From positions 1 to 64,000 of the forward strand of contig JAXGTD010000003.1 in the NCBI GenBank assembly GCA_040775095.1: a stretch of 64,000 bases of DNA, in the 5' to 3' direction. Positions 55,005-64,000 of this stretch are shown one piece after another. A program made the translations under genes and the position numbers. Source of the stretch: JAXGTD01 sp040775095. GTDB taxonomy: Bacteria; Pseudomonadota; Gammaproteobacteria; Chromatiales; Chromatiaceae. The number at the start of each line of letters is the position of its first letter. Position 1 is the first letter of the stretch. The notes below the pieces were generated by a model. The model did no database searches and had not been told where the DNA came from. It saw only the letters and a program-made list of their open reading frames with translations.

Positions 55005-55676
55005 CTAGCACGCGGCGGCTCGGCGCGGCGCGGGGTCCTGCCCATGGGAGATCAGGCTCGGTCGACCGCCGCCCACCGGCAGCCGCAGCCGAGTGCGGCA
55101 TGCGGGCGGTACCTCGATGAGCAACAAGGCCTCGGCGGCGAGCCCGAGCACCTCCCCGATGATCACCCGCACCACCCCACCGTGGGTGACGACCAGGGGA
55201 TGCCTGGCATCGCCGTGGAGCACAGCCTGCCAGCCCCCGCGGACACGCTCGCGGAATGCGCTGAACGGCTCGGCCCCGGGCGGGGTGTAGCCAAGCGGGT
55301 CCGCCCAGAAGCGCGAGAGGTCTTCGATTGGCACCTCATCCGCGCTCACTCCCTCCCAGGCACCAAAGCCGCGCTCCCCAAGTGCCGGCAGCACAGTCAG
55401 CGGCAGTCCGCGACAGGTAGCGAGATCGCGCGCAAACTCCAGACAGCGCCGTGCGGGGGAACTGATTATCCGATCCCATCCGCCGGGCCTGGCGCCCTCA
55501 CCGGAGGCCCGTACCGCATGGCGCAACTGTGTCCAACCGGCCGCGCTCAGCGGGTCGTCATGTCCACCCCGAAAACGCCCGCCGCCCTCCACCGCGCCGT
55601 GGCGCAACAGGTCAGCGAACCGATCAGGCATCGGTCGCCCCGGCGCGGACACGGGGCCGCCCGCCGCCTCAGCCAT
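55005..55676 (-). CDS. cobC: Histidine phosphatase, probable alpha-ribazole phosphatase
   Basis: 223-residue phosphoglycerate-mutase-like phosphatase. Catalytic [15 protein letters not shown] near 23 carries the phospho-His. [13 protein letters not shown] and a late [15 protein letters not shown] are also present. It would dephosphorylate alpha-ribazole-5'-phosphate or cobalamin-5'-phosphate; position in the cob cluster supports this. ATG 55676 overlaps the cobT end by 8 bp (ATG 55631 is also possible). Confidence 0.88.
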   Translation of the reverse strand: MAEAAGGPVSAPGRPMPDRFADLLRHGAVEGGGRFRGGHDDPLSAAGWTQLRHAVRASGEGARPGGWDRIISSPARRCLEFARDLATCRGLPLTVLPALGERGFGAWEGVSADEVPIEDLSRFWADPLGYTPPGAEPFSAFRERVRGGWQAVLHGDARHPLVVTHGGVVRVIIGEVLGLAAEALLLIEVPPACRTRLRLPVGGGRPSLISHGQDPAPRRAAAC

Positions 55677-56730
55677 CCGCGCCGGACACACGCGCCTCGT
55701 CGAAGGTCGCCATGCCGTTGTGCAGCACGCAGGCGAGCCGCAGCAGCGGGACCGCCACCGCGGCGCCGCTGCCCTCGCCCAGGCGCATCCCGAGATCGAG
55801 AAGGGGTTGATCGCCCAGCGCCTCGACCACGAGCCGATGCCCGGGTTCGGCGGATGCATGCGCCAGTAGCATCCATTGCCCGGCGCCATCACACAGACGG
55901 GTCGCCGCCAGCGCGGCCACGGAGCTGATGAACCCATCCACCAGAACCGGCAGGCCGGACTGGGCGCAGGCGCAATAGGCGCCAGCCAGGGCCGCGATCT
56001 CGAAGCCACCGACGCGGGCCAGCGCGCCCAGTGGGTCGGACAAGGCCGCGCCGTGCAGCGCCAGCGCTCGCGCCACCACCGCGCCCTTGTGTGCAACGCC
56101 AGCGCGATCGAGCCCGGTACCCGGCCCGACGAGCTCCGCTGCCGGACGCGAGAGCAGCGCGCAGGCCAGCGCCGCCGCGGCGGTGGTGTTGCCGATCCCC
56201 ATCTCGCCCCCGATAAACAACTGCGCCCTGTCCTCCAGCGCCCGTCCCACGGCGGCGCGCCCCGCGGCCATGGCCCGCGCCAGCTGGGCCGCCGTCATGG
56301 CCGGCCCCTGGGCCAGATTGGCCGTACCCGCGGCAATCGGCTCCAGCCGGATGCGCGGGTGCAACGGCACCGGCGAGACCGTGCCGAGCACGATCAGCTC
56401 GAGCCTGGCACCGATCGCCGTCGCCACGACACTCACCGCGGCGCCGCCGGCGGCCATGTTGGCGATCATCTGCCCGGTCACCGCCTGCGGGTAGGCCGAG
56501 ACACCAGCGGCCGCGACGCCGTGGTCGGCGGCGAAGACGCACAGGTGCACCCGCTCCGCCTCGGGCCGTTCGCTCCCCTGCATGCCAGCCAGCCTCACCG
56601 CGACCGTCTCCAGCCGGCCGAGGGCGCCGGCCGGCTTGGTCAGCCTTGCCTGGCGTGCCCGCGCGGCGCGCCGCGCCTGCCGGTCGAGGGCCCTCGCGGG
56701 TTGCCGGACCCAGTCGTTGGATGCGTTCAT
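55669..56730 (-). CDS. cobT: Nicotinate-nucleotide-dimethylbenzimidazole phosphoribosyltransferase
   Basis: 353-residue CobT, which makes alpha-ribazole phosphate from dimethylbenzimidazole and NaMN. Residues [20 protein letters not shown] (about 70-90), [17 protein letters not shown] (about 172-188) and catalytic Glu in [15 protein letters not shown] (about 318) are visible. Together with cobU and cobS it builds the nucleotide loop. Confidence 0.98.
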   Translation of the reverse strand: MNASNDWVRQPARALDRQARRAARARQARLTKPAGALGRLETVAVRLAGMQGSERPEAERVHLCVFAADHGVAAAGVSAYPQAVTGQMIANMAAGGAAVSVVATAIGARLELIVLGTVSPVPLHPRIRLEPIAAGTANLAQGPAMTAAQLARAMAAGRAAVGRALEDRAQLFIGGEMGIGNTTAAAALACALLSRPAAELVGPGTGLDRAGVAHKGAVVARALALHGAALSDPLGALARVGGFEIAALAGAYCACAQSGLPVLVDGFISSVAALAATRLCDGAGQWMLLAHASAEPGHRLVVEALGDQPLLDLGMRLGEGSGAAVAVPLLRLACVLHNGMATFDEARVSGADG

Positions 56731-56753
56731 ACGCTTGCGAATCGGTCGGGAAT

Positions 56754-56787
56754 AAAGGGCCCGGGTCGGGCCACGGAAGGCCCCTTT
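56754..56787 (-). promoter_or_regulatory. Hairpin between cobU and cobT
   Basis: AAAGGGCC at 56754 onward pairs with GGCCCCTTT (56779-56787) with small mismatches around a GC-rich inner stem. It fills the 61-bp gap. The inner segment CGGGCCACGGAAGGCCC also occurs in repeat unit 1 near 22520, so this is probably a shared dispersed element rather than a cob-specific signal. Confidence 0.5.
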
Positions 56788-56791
56788 CGGC

Positions 56792-57334
56792 TCATGGAAC
56801 TGGCCCCCCCTTCAGAGACAGGGGCAGGCCAGCGACGCACAGCACCACGCGATCGCACTGGGCAGCCAGCTCCTGATGGAGTCGGCCGGCGAGGTCGACG
56901 TAGCGCCGGCTGAGCGCATCGAGCGGTACCACGCCCATGTTGGTCTCGTTGCCGACAAGGATCACCGAGCCACCGAGGCGGGGTAGACAGGCGTGTAACG
57001 CGTCGAGCTCGCGCTCGAGCAGGGTCTGGTCCGACTGGCAGAGGAGATTGGTCAGCCAAAGGGTCAGACACTCCACGATCACGCAATGCCCGGCGACTGC
57101 CTGCTCGGCAAGGCGCTCGGCCAGCCGGATCGGCTCCTCGATCAACGACCAGCTCGCGGGCCGGTGTGCCTGGTGGGCCGCGATTCGGGCGCCCATCTCA
57201 TCGTCACCAGCGGTGGCGGTTGCCAGGTAGGTCACCGGCAGGCCCGACGCGCGTGCCAACCGCTCGGCGAGCCGGCTCTTGCCCGAGCGGACACCGCCCA
57301 GGATCAGCGTGCGCCGCGCGTTGGTGGGGCTCAT
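56792..57334 (-). CDS. cobU: Adenosylcobinamide kinase/guanylyltransferase
   Basis: 180-residue bifunctional enzyme phosphorylating and guanylylating adenosylcobinamide. P-loop [13 protein letters not shown] (about 14-26), catalytic region [25 protein letters not shown] and [10 protein letters not shown] are family motifs. ATG 57334 sets the usual length. It sits 61 bp upstream of cobT. Confidence 0.97.
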   Translation of the reverse strand: MSPTNARRTLILGGVRSGKSRLAERLARASGLPVTYLATATAGDDEMGARIAAHQAHRPASWSLIEEPIRLAERLAEQAVAGHCVIVECLTLWLTNLLCQSDQTLLERELDALHACLPRLGGSVILVGNETNMGVVPLDALSRRYVDLAGRLHQELAAQCDRVVLCVAGLPLSLKGGPVP

Positions 57335-57395
57335 CCGCGCGACGTACCGTCGGTTGCCGGGAGACCGGTCGCCCGGCAGCAACGGCCTGTCGAGA

Positions 57396-58007
57396 TCACA
57401 GCTCGATACCGCGCTGCGCCTGCACGCCAGCGTCGAAGGCGTGTTTGATCACCCGCATCTCGGTGACCGTGTCCGCGACGTCGATCAGCGCCGGCGGTGC
57501 TGCGCGACCGGTCACCACCACATGCTGCCCCGCGGGACGCGCCAGCAGCGCGTCGAGGACCTCATCGAGGGGCAGCAGGCCGAGCTTGAGCACGATGTTG
57601 AGCTCGTCGAGCACGAGCAGGTCGCAGCCGGGATCGGCCAGGTAGACCCTGGCCTGCTCCCAGGCGCGGCGGGCCGTGCGCTTGTCTTGCTCCCTGTCCT
57701 GCGTGTCCCAGGTGAAGCCATCGCCCATGACGTGGTAGCTCACCTCCGGGAAACGGCGGAAGAACGTCTCTTCCCCGGTGGAGAAGCTCCCCTTGATGAA
57801 CTGGATCACGGCGACCCGCAGATCATGGCCCAGCGCCCGCGCAACCATGCCGAAGGCCGACGAGCTCTTGCCCTTGCCGTTGCCGGTCAGGACCAGCAGC
57901 ACGCCACGCTCGGCGGTGGCGGCCGCGACCCGGGCGTCCACCAGCGCCTTGTGCCGCTGCATACGGCGGCGATGGCGCTCGTCGATGTTCGGATCGGTGT
58001 CGCTCAT
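57396..58007 (-). CDS. cobO: Cob(I)yrinic acid a,c-diamide adenosyltransferase
   Basis: 203-residue CobA/BtuR-type adenosyltransferase that attaches the adenosyl group to cobalt. P-loop GNGKGKSSSAFG (about 42-53), then RVAVIQFIKGSF, MGDGFTWDTQD and VLDELNIVLKLGL. It follows btuB by 68 bp, as expected for an operon linking corrinoid uptake with adenosylation. Confidence 0.97.
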   Translation of the reverse strand: MSDTDPNIDERHRRRMQRHKALVDARVAAATAERGVLLVLTGNGKGKSSSAFGMVARALGHDLRVAVIQFIKGSFSTGEETFFRRFPEVSYHVMGDGFTWDTQDREQDKRTARRAWEQARVYLADPGCDLLVLDELNIVLKLGLLPLDEVLDALLARPAGQHVVVTGRAAPPALIDVADTVTEMRVIKHAFDAGVQAQRGIEL

Positions 58008-58075
58008 GGGTTTCGAAGACCTCGATATCGATGGTTGCCGACCTCGCGGTGCCCGGGCCCGGGGCCGCGGCGGGC

Positions 58076-59911
58076 TCAGGGCTCGTAGCGCAGGGTCACG
58101 AACAGCGCGCGCCCAGGCTGGTTATACCAGGCCGCGGTCTCGTATTGTGCATCCAAAAGATTCTCGACCCGCCCTTGGAGGCGCAGGGCATCGGTAAAGG
58201 CGTACTCGGCCCGCAGATCCAGGAGGCTATACCCGTCCAGCTGGACATCGTTGGACAGGTCGTCATAGCGCCGTCCCGACATGAACAGCGTGGCGCCGAC
58301 GCCAAAGCGGCCAAAGCGACGGTCGGCATCGATCCGCAGGGTCTGCTCCGGACGGCGGGGCAACAGGTTGCCATTGCTCGGGCCCGACGATGCGTCGCGC
58401 GGGTCGAGCAGCGTCAGGTTGCCGTCCAGGCTCCAGCCGGCGATCTCGGCGGTAGACCAAAGCTCCAGGCCCTGGATCCGGGCCTTGTCGATGTTCTGGG
58501 GCGACATCAGCGCGGCGTCGAAGGCGATCAGGTCGTCGATCTCGGTACGGTAGAGGTTCGCCGACCAGGCGCCCCAGGGCAGATCCCCGGACAGGCCGAT
58601 CTCCGCACTCCAGGACTGTTCCGGCCCCAGGTCGGGGTTGCCAAAGCCAGGATAGTAGAGCTCATTGAAGGTGGGGGCCTTGAACGCCGTGCCGTAGCTC
58701 AGCGTCAGGCGCATGCCGTTGCTGAATTGGTAGCCCCAGGCACCGTTTCCGGTCTGGTGGCTGCCAAACTGCTGGTTGTCGTCCTGGCGCAGGCTGAGCT
58801 GGAGCTCGTGTGCCCCGAACTGGCCGATATACTCGCCAAATACACCGACATCGTCGCGCGAATCCTCGGCATAGTCCCGGTCGCTGGCGATCCGATCCTT
58901 CTGGTAATCGAGCCCAAGGGTCAGGAGTTGCCGCGGTGTGACCTGCACATCATTCTGCCAGCTGATCGTGTCGCGGCGGGTGTCGTAGCGATCGAGATGC
59001 ACACCCTCGAAGCTGACCTCGGAGTCGTCCCAGCTGCGCCCGACGGACAAGATGCTGGTCCAGCCGGACAATGGGCGCGCGAGCCCGCGTGCACCCAGGA
59101 CCTGGGTGAGGGTCTGACTCTCATTGCCCGCATAGATGTCACCGTCGAACTGGACGTCCCCCTCGGAACGCAGATAGTTGGCGTCGAGCTCGAAGGCCTC
59201 GGACGCACGCCAACCGGCGCGGGCCGAGAGGTTGCCGTTCTTGTAGCCGTCCTTGTCCGGCTGATAGACGAAGCAGCCGCCGACGAACGGTTCGCCGTTG
59301 CAGGCATTGAAACCCCGTGTCCGGTCCAGACCCGCGCCGACATCGAACCAGCCCTGCTGATTCCCGCCCGAAAGCCCAATGCTGGCCGTCACGGACTGGT
59401 AGGTCCCGGCCCCCGCGCTCACCCGGGGCGTCAGCGCACCGCCTTGCCCCTTGCGCGTGAAGATCTGAATCACGCCCCCGATCGCCTCGGACCCGTACAG
59501 ACTCGAACGCGGACCACGTACCACCTCCACGCGCTCGATCTGATCGACCGGGATATTCTGCCAAGGCGTCGTGCCCAACGTCGCCGAGCCGATCTTGACG
59601 CCGTCGATGAGCACCAGGACGTGGTCCGAGTTGCTGCCGCGCAGGAACACCGAGGACGACTGCCCGCGCCCGCCGGAATTGTCCACCGCCACGCCAGGCA
59701 GTCCGCGCAGGATGTCGGACATGGTCAGCGACTGGCGCCGCTCGATCTCGGCGCGGCCGATCACCGTTACCGAGGCCAGCGTCTCACCCGCGGTCTCCGG
59801 GGTGCGCGTGGCGGTAACGACCACCGGGGCAACATCGGTGACATCTTCGACCGCACCAAAAGCGGCCATCGGCAGCATCAGCGCCACCGGCCATAGCAAA
59901 CGCGTCGTCAT
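58076..59911 (-). CDS. btuB: TonB-dependent vitamin B12 receptor
   Basis: 611-residue outer-membrane beta-barrel. Signal peptide LLWPVALMLPMAAFGA, TonB box DVAPVVVTATRTPE, plug domain (about 35-140, with MSDILRGLPGVAVDNSGGRG and GPRSSLYGSEAIGGVIQIFT) and a barrel ending TAAWYNQPGRALFVTLRYEP. Import of corrinoids by proton-motive coupling with TonB-ExbBD. First structural gene after the cobalamin riboswitch. ATG 59911 fits the signal peptide; the longer upstream frame overlaps the riboswitch. Confidence 0.96.
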   Translation of the reverse strand: MTTRLLWPVALMLPMAAFGAVEDVTDVAPVVVTATRTPETAGETLASVTVIGRAEIERRQSLTMSDILRGLPGVAVDNSGGRGQSSSVFLRGSNSDHVLVLIDGVKIGSATLGTTPWQNIPVDQIERVEVVRGPRSSLYGSEAIGGVIQIFTRKGQGGALTPRVSAGAGTYQSVTASIGLSGGNQQGWFDVGAGLDRTRGFNACNGEPFVGGCFVYQPDKDGYKNGNLSARAGWRASEAFELDANYLRSEGDVQFDGDIYAGNESQTLTQVLGARGLARPLSGWTSILSVGRSWDDSEVSFEGVHLDRYDTRRDTISWQNDVQVTPRQLLTLGLDYQKDRIASDRDYAEDSRDDVGVFGEYIGQFGAHELQLSLRQDDNQQFGSHQTGNGAWGYQFSNGMRLTLSYGTAFKAPTFNELYYPGFGNPDLGPEQSWSAEIGLSGDLPWGAWSANLYRTEIDDLIAFDAALMSPQNIDKARIQGLELWSTAEIAGWSLDGNLTLLDPRDASSGPSNGNLLPRRPEQTLRIDADRRFGRFGVGATLFMSGRRYDDLSNDVQLDGYSLLDLRAEYAFTDALRLQGRVENLLDAQYETAAWYNQPGRALFVTLRYEP

Positions 59912-60047
59912 GCGCTCCCCTCCGATCCCTCGCTCACCCGCGGGGGACATGTGTGGACAGCGGCGAAGAGGGTCGAAGAGGCGAACGACGAATCGGGAAG
60001 ACGGCGCCGCAACCCCGACGCCGCCCTCCGCGGCACCGTGATGTTGC

Positions 60048-60230
60048 GTCAGGCCGGTCTCCGGGCTCGCGAGTGGGATGGATCCCGCCACGGCGCCTTC
60101 CCATGATCCGTCAGGGGGACCACAGTGGCCGATGCCGCGGCTCTACTCGCCTACCGTTGCGGGGGCAGCGCCGGCATGGCGGACTCGAGCGTTCCGCGGG
60201 ACCGGCTTCCCGTTTCACCCCGATACCGGC
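60048..60230 (-). promoter_or_regulatory. Cobalamin (adenosylcobalamin) riboswitch upstream of btuB
   Basis: On the minus strand all hallmark elements are in order: GGTGAAACGGGAA (60210-60224), GCTGCCCCCGCAACGGTAG (60151-60168), GCCACTG (60123-60129), GGGAAGGC (about 60097-60113) and the B12 box AGCCCGGAGACCGGCCTG (60050-60067). The box lies about 140 bp before the btuB start. Downstream, GCC-rich self-complementary DNA (60005-60040) may be the expression platform. Cobalamin would be expected to repress btuB and probably the following cob genes. The remaining 335 bp to dapB hold no gene. Confidence 0.96.
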
Positions 60231-60565
60231 CGTGGACGGCCGCTGTCGGGACACCTGTCGCAAAGCCGCGCAAGGTTAGCGGCTCACCCCCGCGGGCGTC
60301 AACGTCCGTGGCGTCTCGATGGCCCGCGGCGGCGATGCGAAGACCCGATGCAAGCCCAATCCCCGATGCTCTGGCGCGAGCGGCCTCTCGGGGATCGATG
60401 ACAGCCCCGGCGCCCCGGGTGACGGAAACGCGGGAACGCGGCCACGGCGGTGTCGGTCGCACCCGGGCCGATCGCGGGATCGCGGGCCATCGCGATCTGG
60501 TGGCGGGACAGGGGGCCGGCAGGCCCAACACGGTCTGGGCCCGCGCGGCCCAGTGGCTCGGCGGC

Positions 60566-61495
<930 letters not shown>

Positions 61496-62629
61496 TCAGA
61501 GACCCATCTTCTCAAAGAAGCTCTTGACACCATCGAGCCATGAGCTCGAGTGCGGGCTGTGGTGCTTTCCGCCGGCGCAGACACTTTCGTCGAACTCGCA
61601 CAGCAGCTCCCTCTGTCGATCGGTGAGATTCACCGGCGTCTCCACCAGCACACGGCAGATCAGATCCCCGACCGGGCCACCACGGACCGGCTTGACGCCC
61701 TTGGCACGCATGCGAAACATCTTGCCGGTCTGGGTACCCGCGGGGATCTTGAGAACGACCTTGCCATCGAGCGTCGGCACCTGCAGCTCACCACCGAGGG
61801 CGGCCGTGACGAAGCTGATCGGGACCTCGCAGTACAGATCGTTGTCTTCACGCTTGAAGATCGGGTGCTCGAGCACATTGACCTGGACGTAGAGGTCGCC
61901 ACCCGGACCGCCGTGCTCGCCGCGCTCTCCCTCACCCGCCAGCCTGATGCGATCGCCGGTGTCGACCCCCGCCGGCACCTTGACCGATAGCGTCTTCTCC
62001 TCCTTGAGGCGGCCGACGCCGCGGCAATGACCGCAGGCCTCCTCGATCACCTTGCCCCTGCCGCGGCACTGCGGACAGGTCTGCTGGATCGAGAAAAATC
62101 CCTGTTGCATCCGCACCTGCCCGGCGCCATGGCAGGTTGGACAGTCCTTTGGCTTGGTACCGGGCTTGGCACCGCTGCCACCGCAGTGGTGGCACTCGAC
62201 CATGGTCGGGATCCGGATCTTCACGTCCTTGCCCGCCACCGCCTCCTCGAGGGTCAGGGAGAGGTCGTAGCGCAGGTCCGCGCCGCGATAGCCGCGCCGA
62301 CCGCCGCCGGCCCGGCCACCGAAGATGTCACCAAAGACGTCGCCGAAGATATCGGAGAAGTTGCCGCCAGCGAAGTCCCCGGCCCCGCCGAAGCCGCCCT
62401 GCCCACTGACGCCGGCGTGACCGAACTGGTCGTACGCGGAGCGCTTGCGCGGGTCCACCAGCACATCGTGCGCCTCCTTGGCCTCTTTAAACTTCGCCAA
62501 GGCATCGGCGTCGTCCGGGTTGCGATCGGGATGGTACTTCATCGCCAACCGGCGAAACGCCTTTTTGATGTCCTGCTCGCTGGCGTTGCGGCTAAGACCG
62601 AGGACATCGTAGTAATCGGATTGGGACAT
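61496..62629 (-). CDS. dnaJ: Chaperone DnaJ
   Basis: 377-residue Hsp40 co-chaperone. J domain with HPD in [11 protein letters not shown] (about 33), Gly/Phe-rich linker (about 75-115), four zinc-finger repeats [24 protein letters not shown] and CGHCRGVG (about 143-210), and the substrate-binding C-terminal half. ATG 62629 gives [15 protein letters not shown]. It is downstream of dnaK in the same direction. Confidence 0.99.
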   Translation of the reverse strand: MSQSDYYDVLGLSRNASEQDIKKAFRRLAMKYHPDRNPDDADALAKFKEAKEAHDVLVDPRKRSAYDQFGHAGVSGQGGFGGAGDFAGGNFSDIFGDVFGDIFGGRAGGGRRGYRGADLRYDLSLTLEEAVAGKDVKIRIPTMVECHHCGGSGAKPGTKPKDCPTCHGAGQVRMQQGFFSIQQTCPQCRGRGKVIEEACGHCRGVGRLKEEKTLSVKVPAGVDTGDRIRLAGEGERGEHGGPGGDLYVQVNVLEHPIFKREDNDLYCEVPISFVTAALGGELQVPTLDGKVVLKIPAGTQTGKMFRMRAKGVKPVRGGPVGDLICRVLVETPVNLTDRQRELLCEFDESVCAGGKHHSPHSSSWLDGVKSFFEKMGL

Positions 62630-62694
62630 GGTCGATGGTCGATGGCAGATAGTCATTCAAGGGGTTGCGAATCGGCGATCAGCGGAAACGAAAC

Positions 62695-62720
62695 GGCGCG
62701 TGGGCCTCGGCCCACACGCC
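62695..62720 (-). promoter_or_regulatory. Hairpin between dnaK and dnaJ
   Basis: GGCGCGTGGGCC (62695-62706) pairs with GGCCCACACGCC (62709-62720), one wobble in the minus-strand RNA, 2-nt loop (TC). Followed on the minus strand by GTTTCGTTT, so it is a weak terminator or a partial attenuator lowering dnaJ relative to dnaK. Confidence 0.55.
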
Positions 62721-62750
62721 ATTGCTCACCGATCACGGGTCACGAGACCC

Positions 62751-64000
62751 CTACTTCTTGTCGTCCTTGACCTCCTCGAATTCGGCGTCGACCACATCGT
62801 CGGCCGAGCCCTTGGCGCCGCCAGCCTCGCCCGCGCCAGCCGGACCCGCCCCGGGGGCACCCGGATTGCCCCCCTCGGACTGCTGGGCATAAAGGCGCTC
62901 GGCCATCTTGGAGGAGGCCTCGCCCAACGCCTTGGTCATCGACTCGATACGATCCTTGTCCTCACCCTTCATCGCCTCCTCCAGATCCTTGATGGCGGCC
63001 TCGATGCGATCCTTCTCGCCGGGCTCGAGCTTCTCGTCGCCGATGCTCTCCATGGACTTGCGCGTGGCGTGGATCATGGTGTCGGCCTGATTGCGCGTGG
63101 CGACCAGCTCGTGGAACCGGCGGTCATCCTCGGCGTGCGCCTCGGCGTCCTTGACCATCCGATCGACCTCTTCATCCGAAAGCCCGGAGCTGGCCTTGAT
63201 CACGATCGACTGCTCCTTCCCGGTCGCCTTGTCCTTGGCCGAGACGTGCAGGATGCCATTGGCATCGATATCGAACTTGACCTCGATCTGCGGCACACCG
63301 CGCGGTGCCGGGGGGATGTCCGACAGGTCGAAGCGGCCGAGCGACTTGTTGTCGCCGGCACGCTCGCGCTCACCCTGGAGCACATGCACGGTGACCGCGG
63401 TCTGGTTGTCGTCGGCGGTCGAGAACACCTGTTGCGCCGAGGTCGGGATGGTGGTGTTCTTCTCGATCAGCTTGGTCATGATGCCACCCAGGGTCTCGAT
63501 GCCCAGTGACAGCGGGGTCACGTCGAGCAGCAGTACGTCCTTGACGTGGCCGCCAAGCACACCACCCTGGATCGCCGCGCCGATGGCGACCGCCTCGTCC
63601 GGGTTCACATCCTTGCGCGGGGGCTTACCGAAGAACGCCTCGGCCTTCTGCTGCACCTTGGGCATGCGCGTCTGGCCCCCGACGAGGATGATCTCGTCGA
63701 TCTCACTGGCGGTGACGCCGGCATCCTTCATCGCGATACGGCACGGCTCGATGGTCCTGTCCACCAGCTCCTCGACCAGCGCCTCGAGCTTCGCCCGGGT
63801 CAGCTTCACGTTGAGGTGCTTCGGACCGTTCTGGTCCGCGGTGATATAGGGCAGATTGATGTCGGTCTGCTGGCTCGAGCTAAGCTCGATCTTCGCCTTC
63901 TCGGCGGCCTCCTTCAGCCGTTGGAGCGCCAGCGGATCGTTATGCAGATCCACCCCCTGGGACTTTTTGAACTCCGCGGCCAGGAACTCGATGATCCGCA
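62751..64000 (-). CDS. dnaK: Chaperone DnaK (Hsp70), N-terminus beyond the window
   Basis: C-terminal 416 residues of Hsp70. The visible start continues from the ATPase domain ([30 protein letters not shown]). The linker [15 protein letters not shown] leads into the substrate-binding domain, and the protein ends with the canonical EEVKDDKK tail. A Gly/Ala/Pro-rich spacer precedes the tail. A valine (GTG) codon at about 63951 in the open frame is internal, not a start. Confidence 0.99.
   Translation of the reverse strand, partial: RIIEFLAAEFKKSQGVDLHNDPLALQRLKEAAEKAKIELSSSQQTDINLPYITADQNGPKHLNVKLTRAKLEALVEELVDRTIEPCRIAMKDAGVTASEIDEIILVGGQTRMPKVQQKAEAFFGKPPRKDVNPDEAVAIGAAIQGGVLGGHVKDVLLLDVTPLSLGIETLGGIMTKLIEKNTTIPTSAQQVFSTADDNQTAVTVHVLQGERERAGDNKSLGRFDLSDIPPAPRGVPQIEVKFDIDANGILHVSAKDKATGKEQSIVIKASSGLSDEEVDRMVKDAEAHAEDDRRFHELVATRNQADTMIHATRKSMESIGDEKLEPGEKDRIEAAIKDLEEAMKGEDKDRIESMTKALGEASSKMAERLYAQQSEGGNPGAPGAGPAGAGEAGGAKGSADDVVDAEFEEVKDDKK

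Overview
The window is a GC-rich (roughly two-thirds G+C by eye), gene-dense chromosomal segment of a sulfur-oxidising gammaproteobacterium. The best fit is a purple sulfur bacterium of the Chromatiaceae or a close relative. The main evidence is the start of a reverse-type dissimilatory sulfite reductase operon on the minus strand, dsrA-dsrB-dsrE-dsrF-dsrH-dsrC-dsrM-dsrK. dsrEFH occurs only in sulfur oxidisers. Housekeeping genes (rpsA, ihfB, aroA, pepN, dnaK/dnaJ/dapB, pntAA/AB/B) have gammaproteobacterial architecture. No photosynthesis gene lies in the window, so phototrophy cannot be shown from it. No rRNA, tRNA, prophage, insertion sequence or CRISPR array was recognised.

Layout. 1-6018: dsr operon (dsrK cut by the left edge) and its divergent control region with two perfect dyads. 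6019-10527: a plus-strand accessory block. It holds a TauD-like dioxygenase, a 63-residue protein, a TPR-like helical protein, an orphan Cas6/Cmx6-like RAMP protein with no CRISPR array, a DsrC paralogue without any cysteine, a strong terminator and a WYL-domain regulator. 10749-13856: two envelope proteins, then radC, rpmB, rpmG. 14482-19004: aroA-cmk-rpsA-ihfB on the minus strand, with a terminator-like hairpin before rpsA and another hairpin before ihfB. 19309-25214: a dihydrolipoyl-dehydrogenase-type flavoprotein, a secreted papain-like protease with a cysteine-rich tail, a duplicated intergenic repeat and a hybrid histidine kinase. 25969-30020: SemiSWEET, an EF-hand protein, a cation diffusion facilitator, a small secreted protein and an alanine-rich coiled-coil protein.

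30254-41765: metal efflux and its probable control. A TolC-like protein, membrane fusion protein and heavy-metal RND pump overlap by ATGA and are followed by a DUF3240 gene. A histidine kinase lies upstream. The likely partner response regulator and a PepSY protein lie 3 kb away, directly behind the transhydrogenase genes. Two sets of 11-bp-period direct repeats, typical of OmpR/PhoB-type operators, lie upstream of the kinase gene and of the efflux operon. 41773-49543: pntAA-pntAB-pntB, an esterase, pepN, then grxC-hslR-(Cys-rich protein).

52007-60230: a cobalamin salvage and nucleotide-loop assembly cluster, all on the minus strand behind a well-conserved cobalamin riboswitch: btuB, cobO, cobU, cobT, cobC, a metallophosphoesterase, a DUF808 protein and cobS. 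60566-64000: dapB, dnaJ and the C-terminal part of dnaK.

The most unusual part is 7066-10527. A CRISPR-type RNA endonuclease fold appears without CRISPR, next to a redox-dead DsrC paralogue and a WYL regulator, 2-4 kb from the sulfur oxidation operon. I propose it as a candidate uncharacterised RNA-processing or regulatory module linked to sulfur metabolism. Several intergenic repeats, hairpins and response-regulator-like operators are also described.
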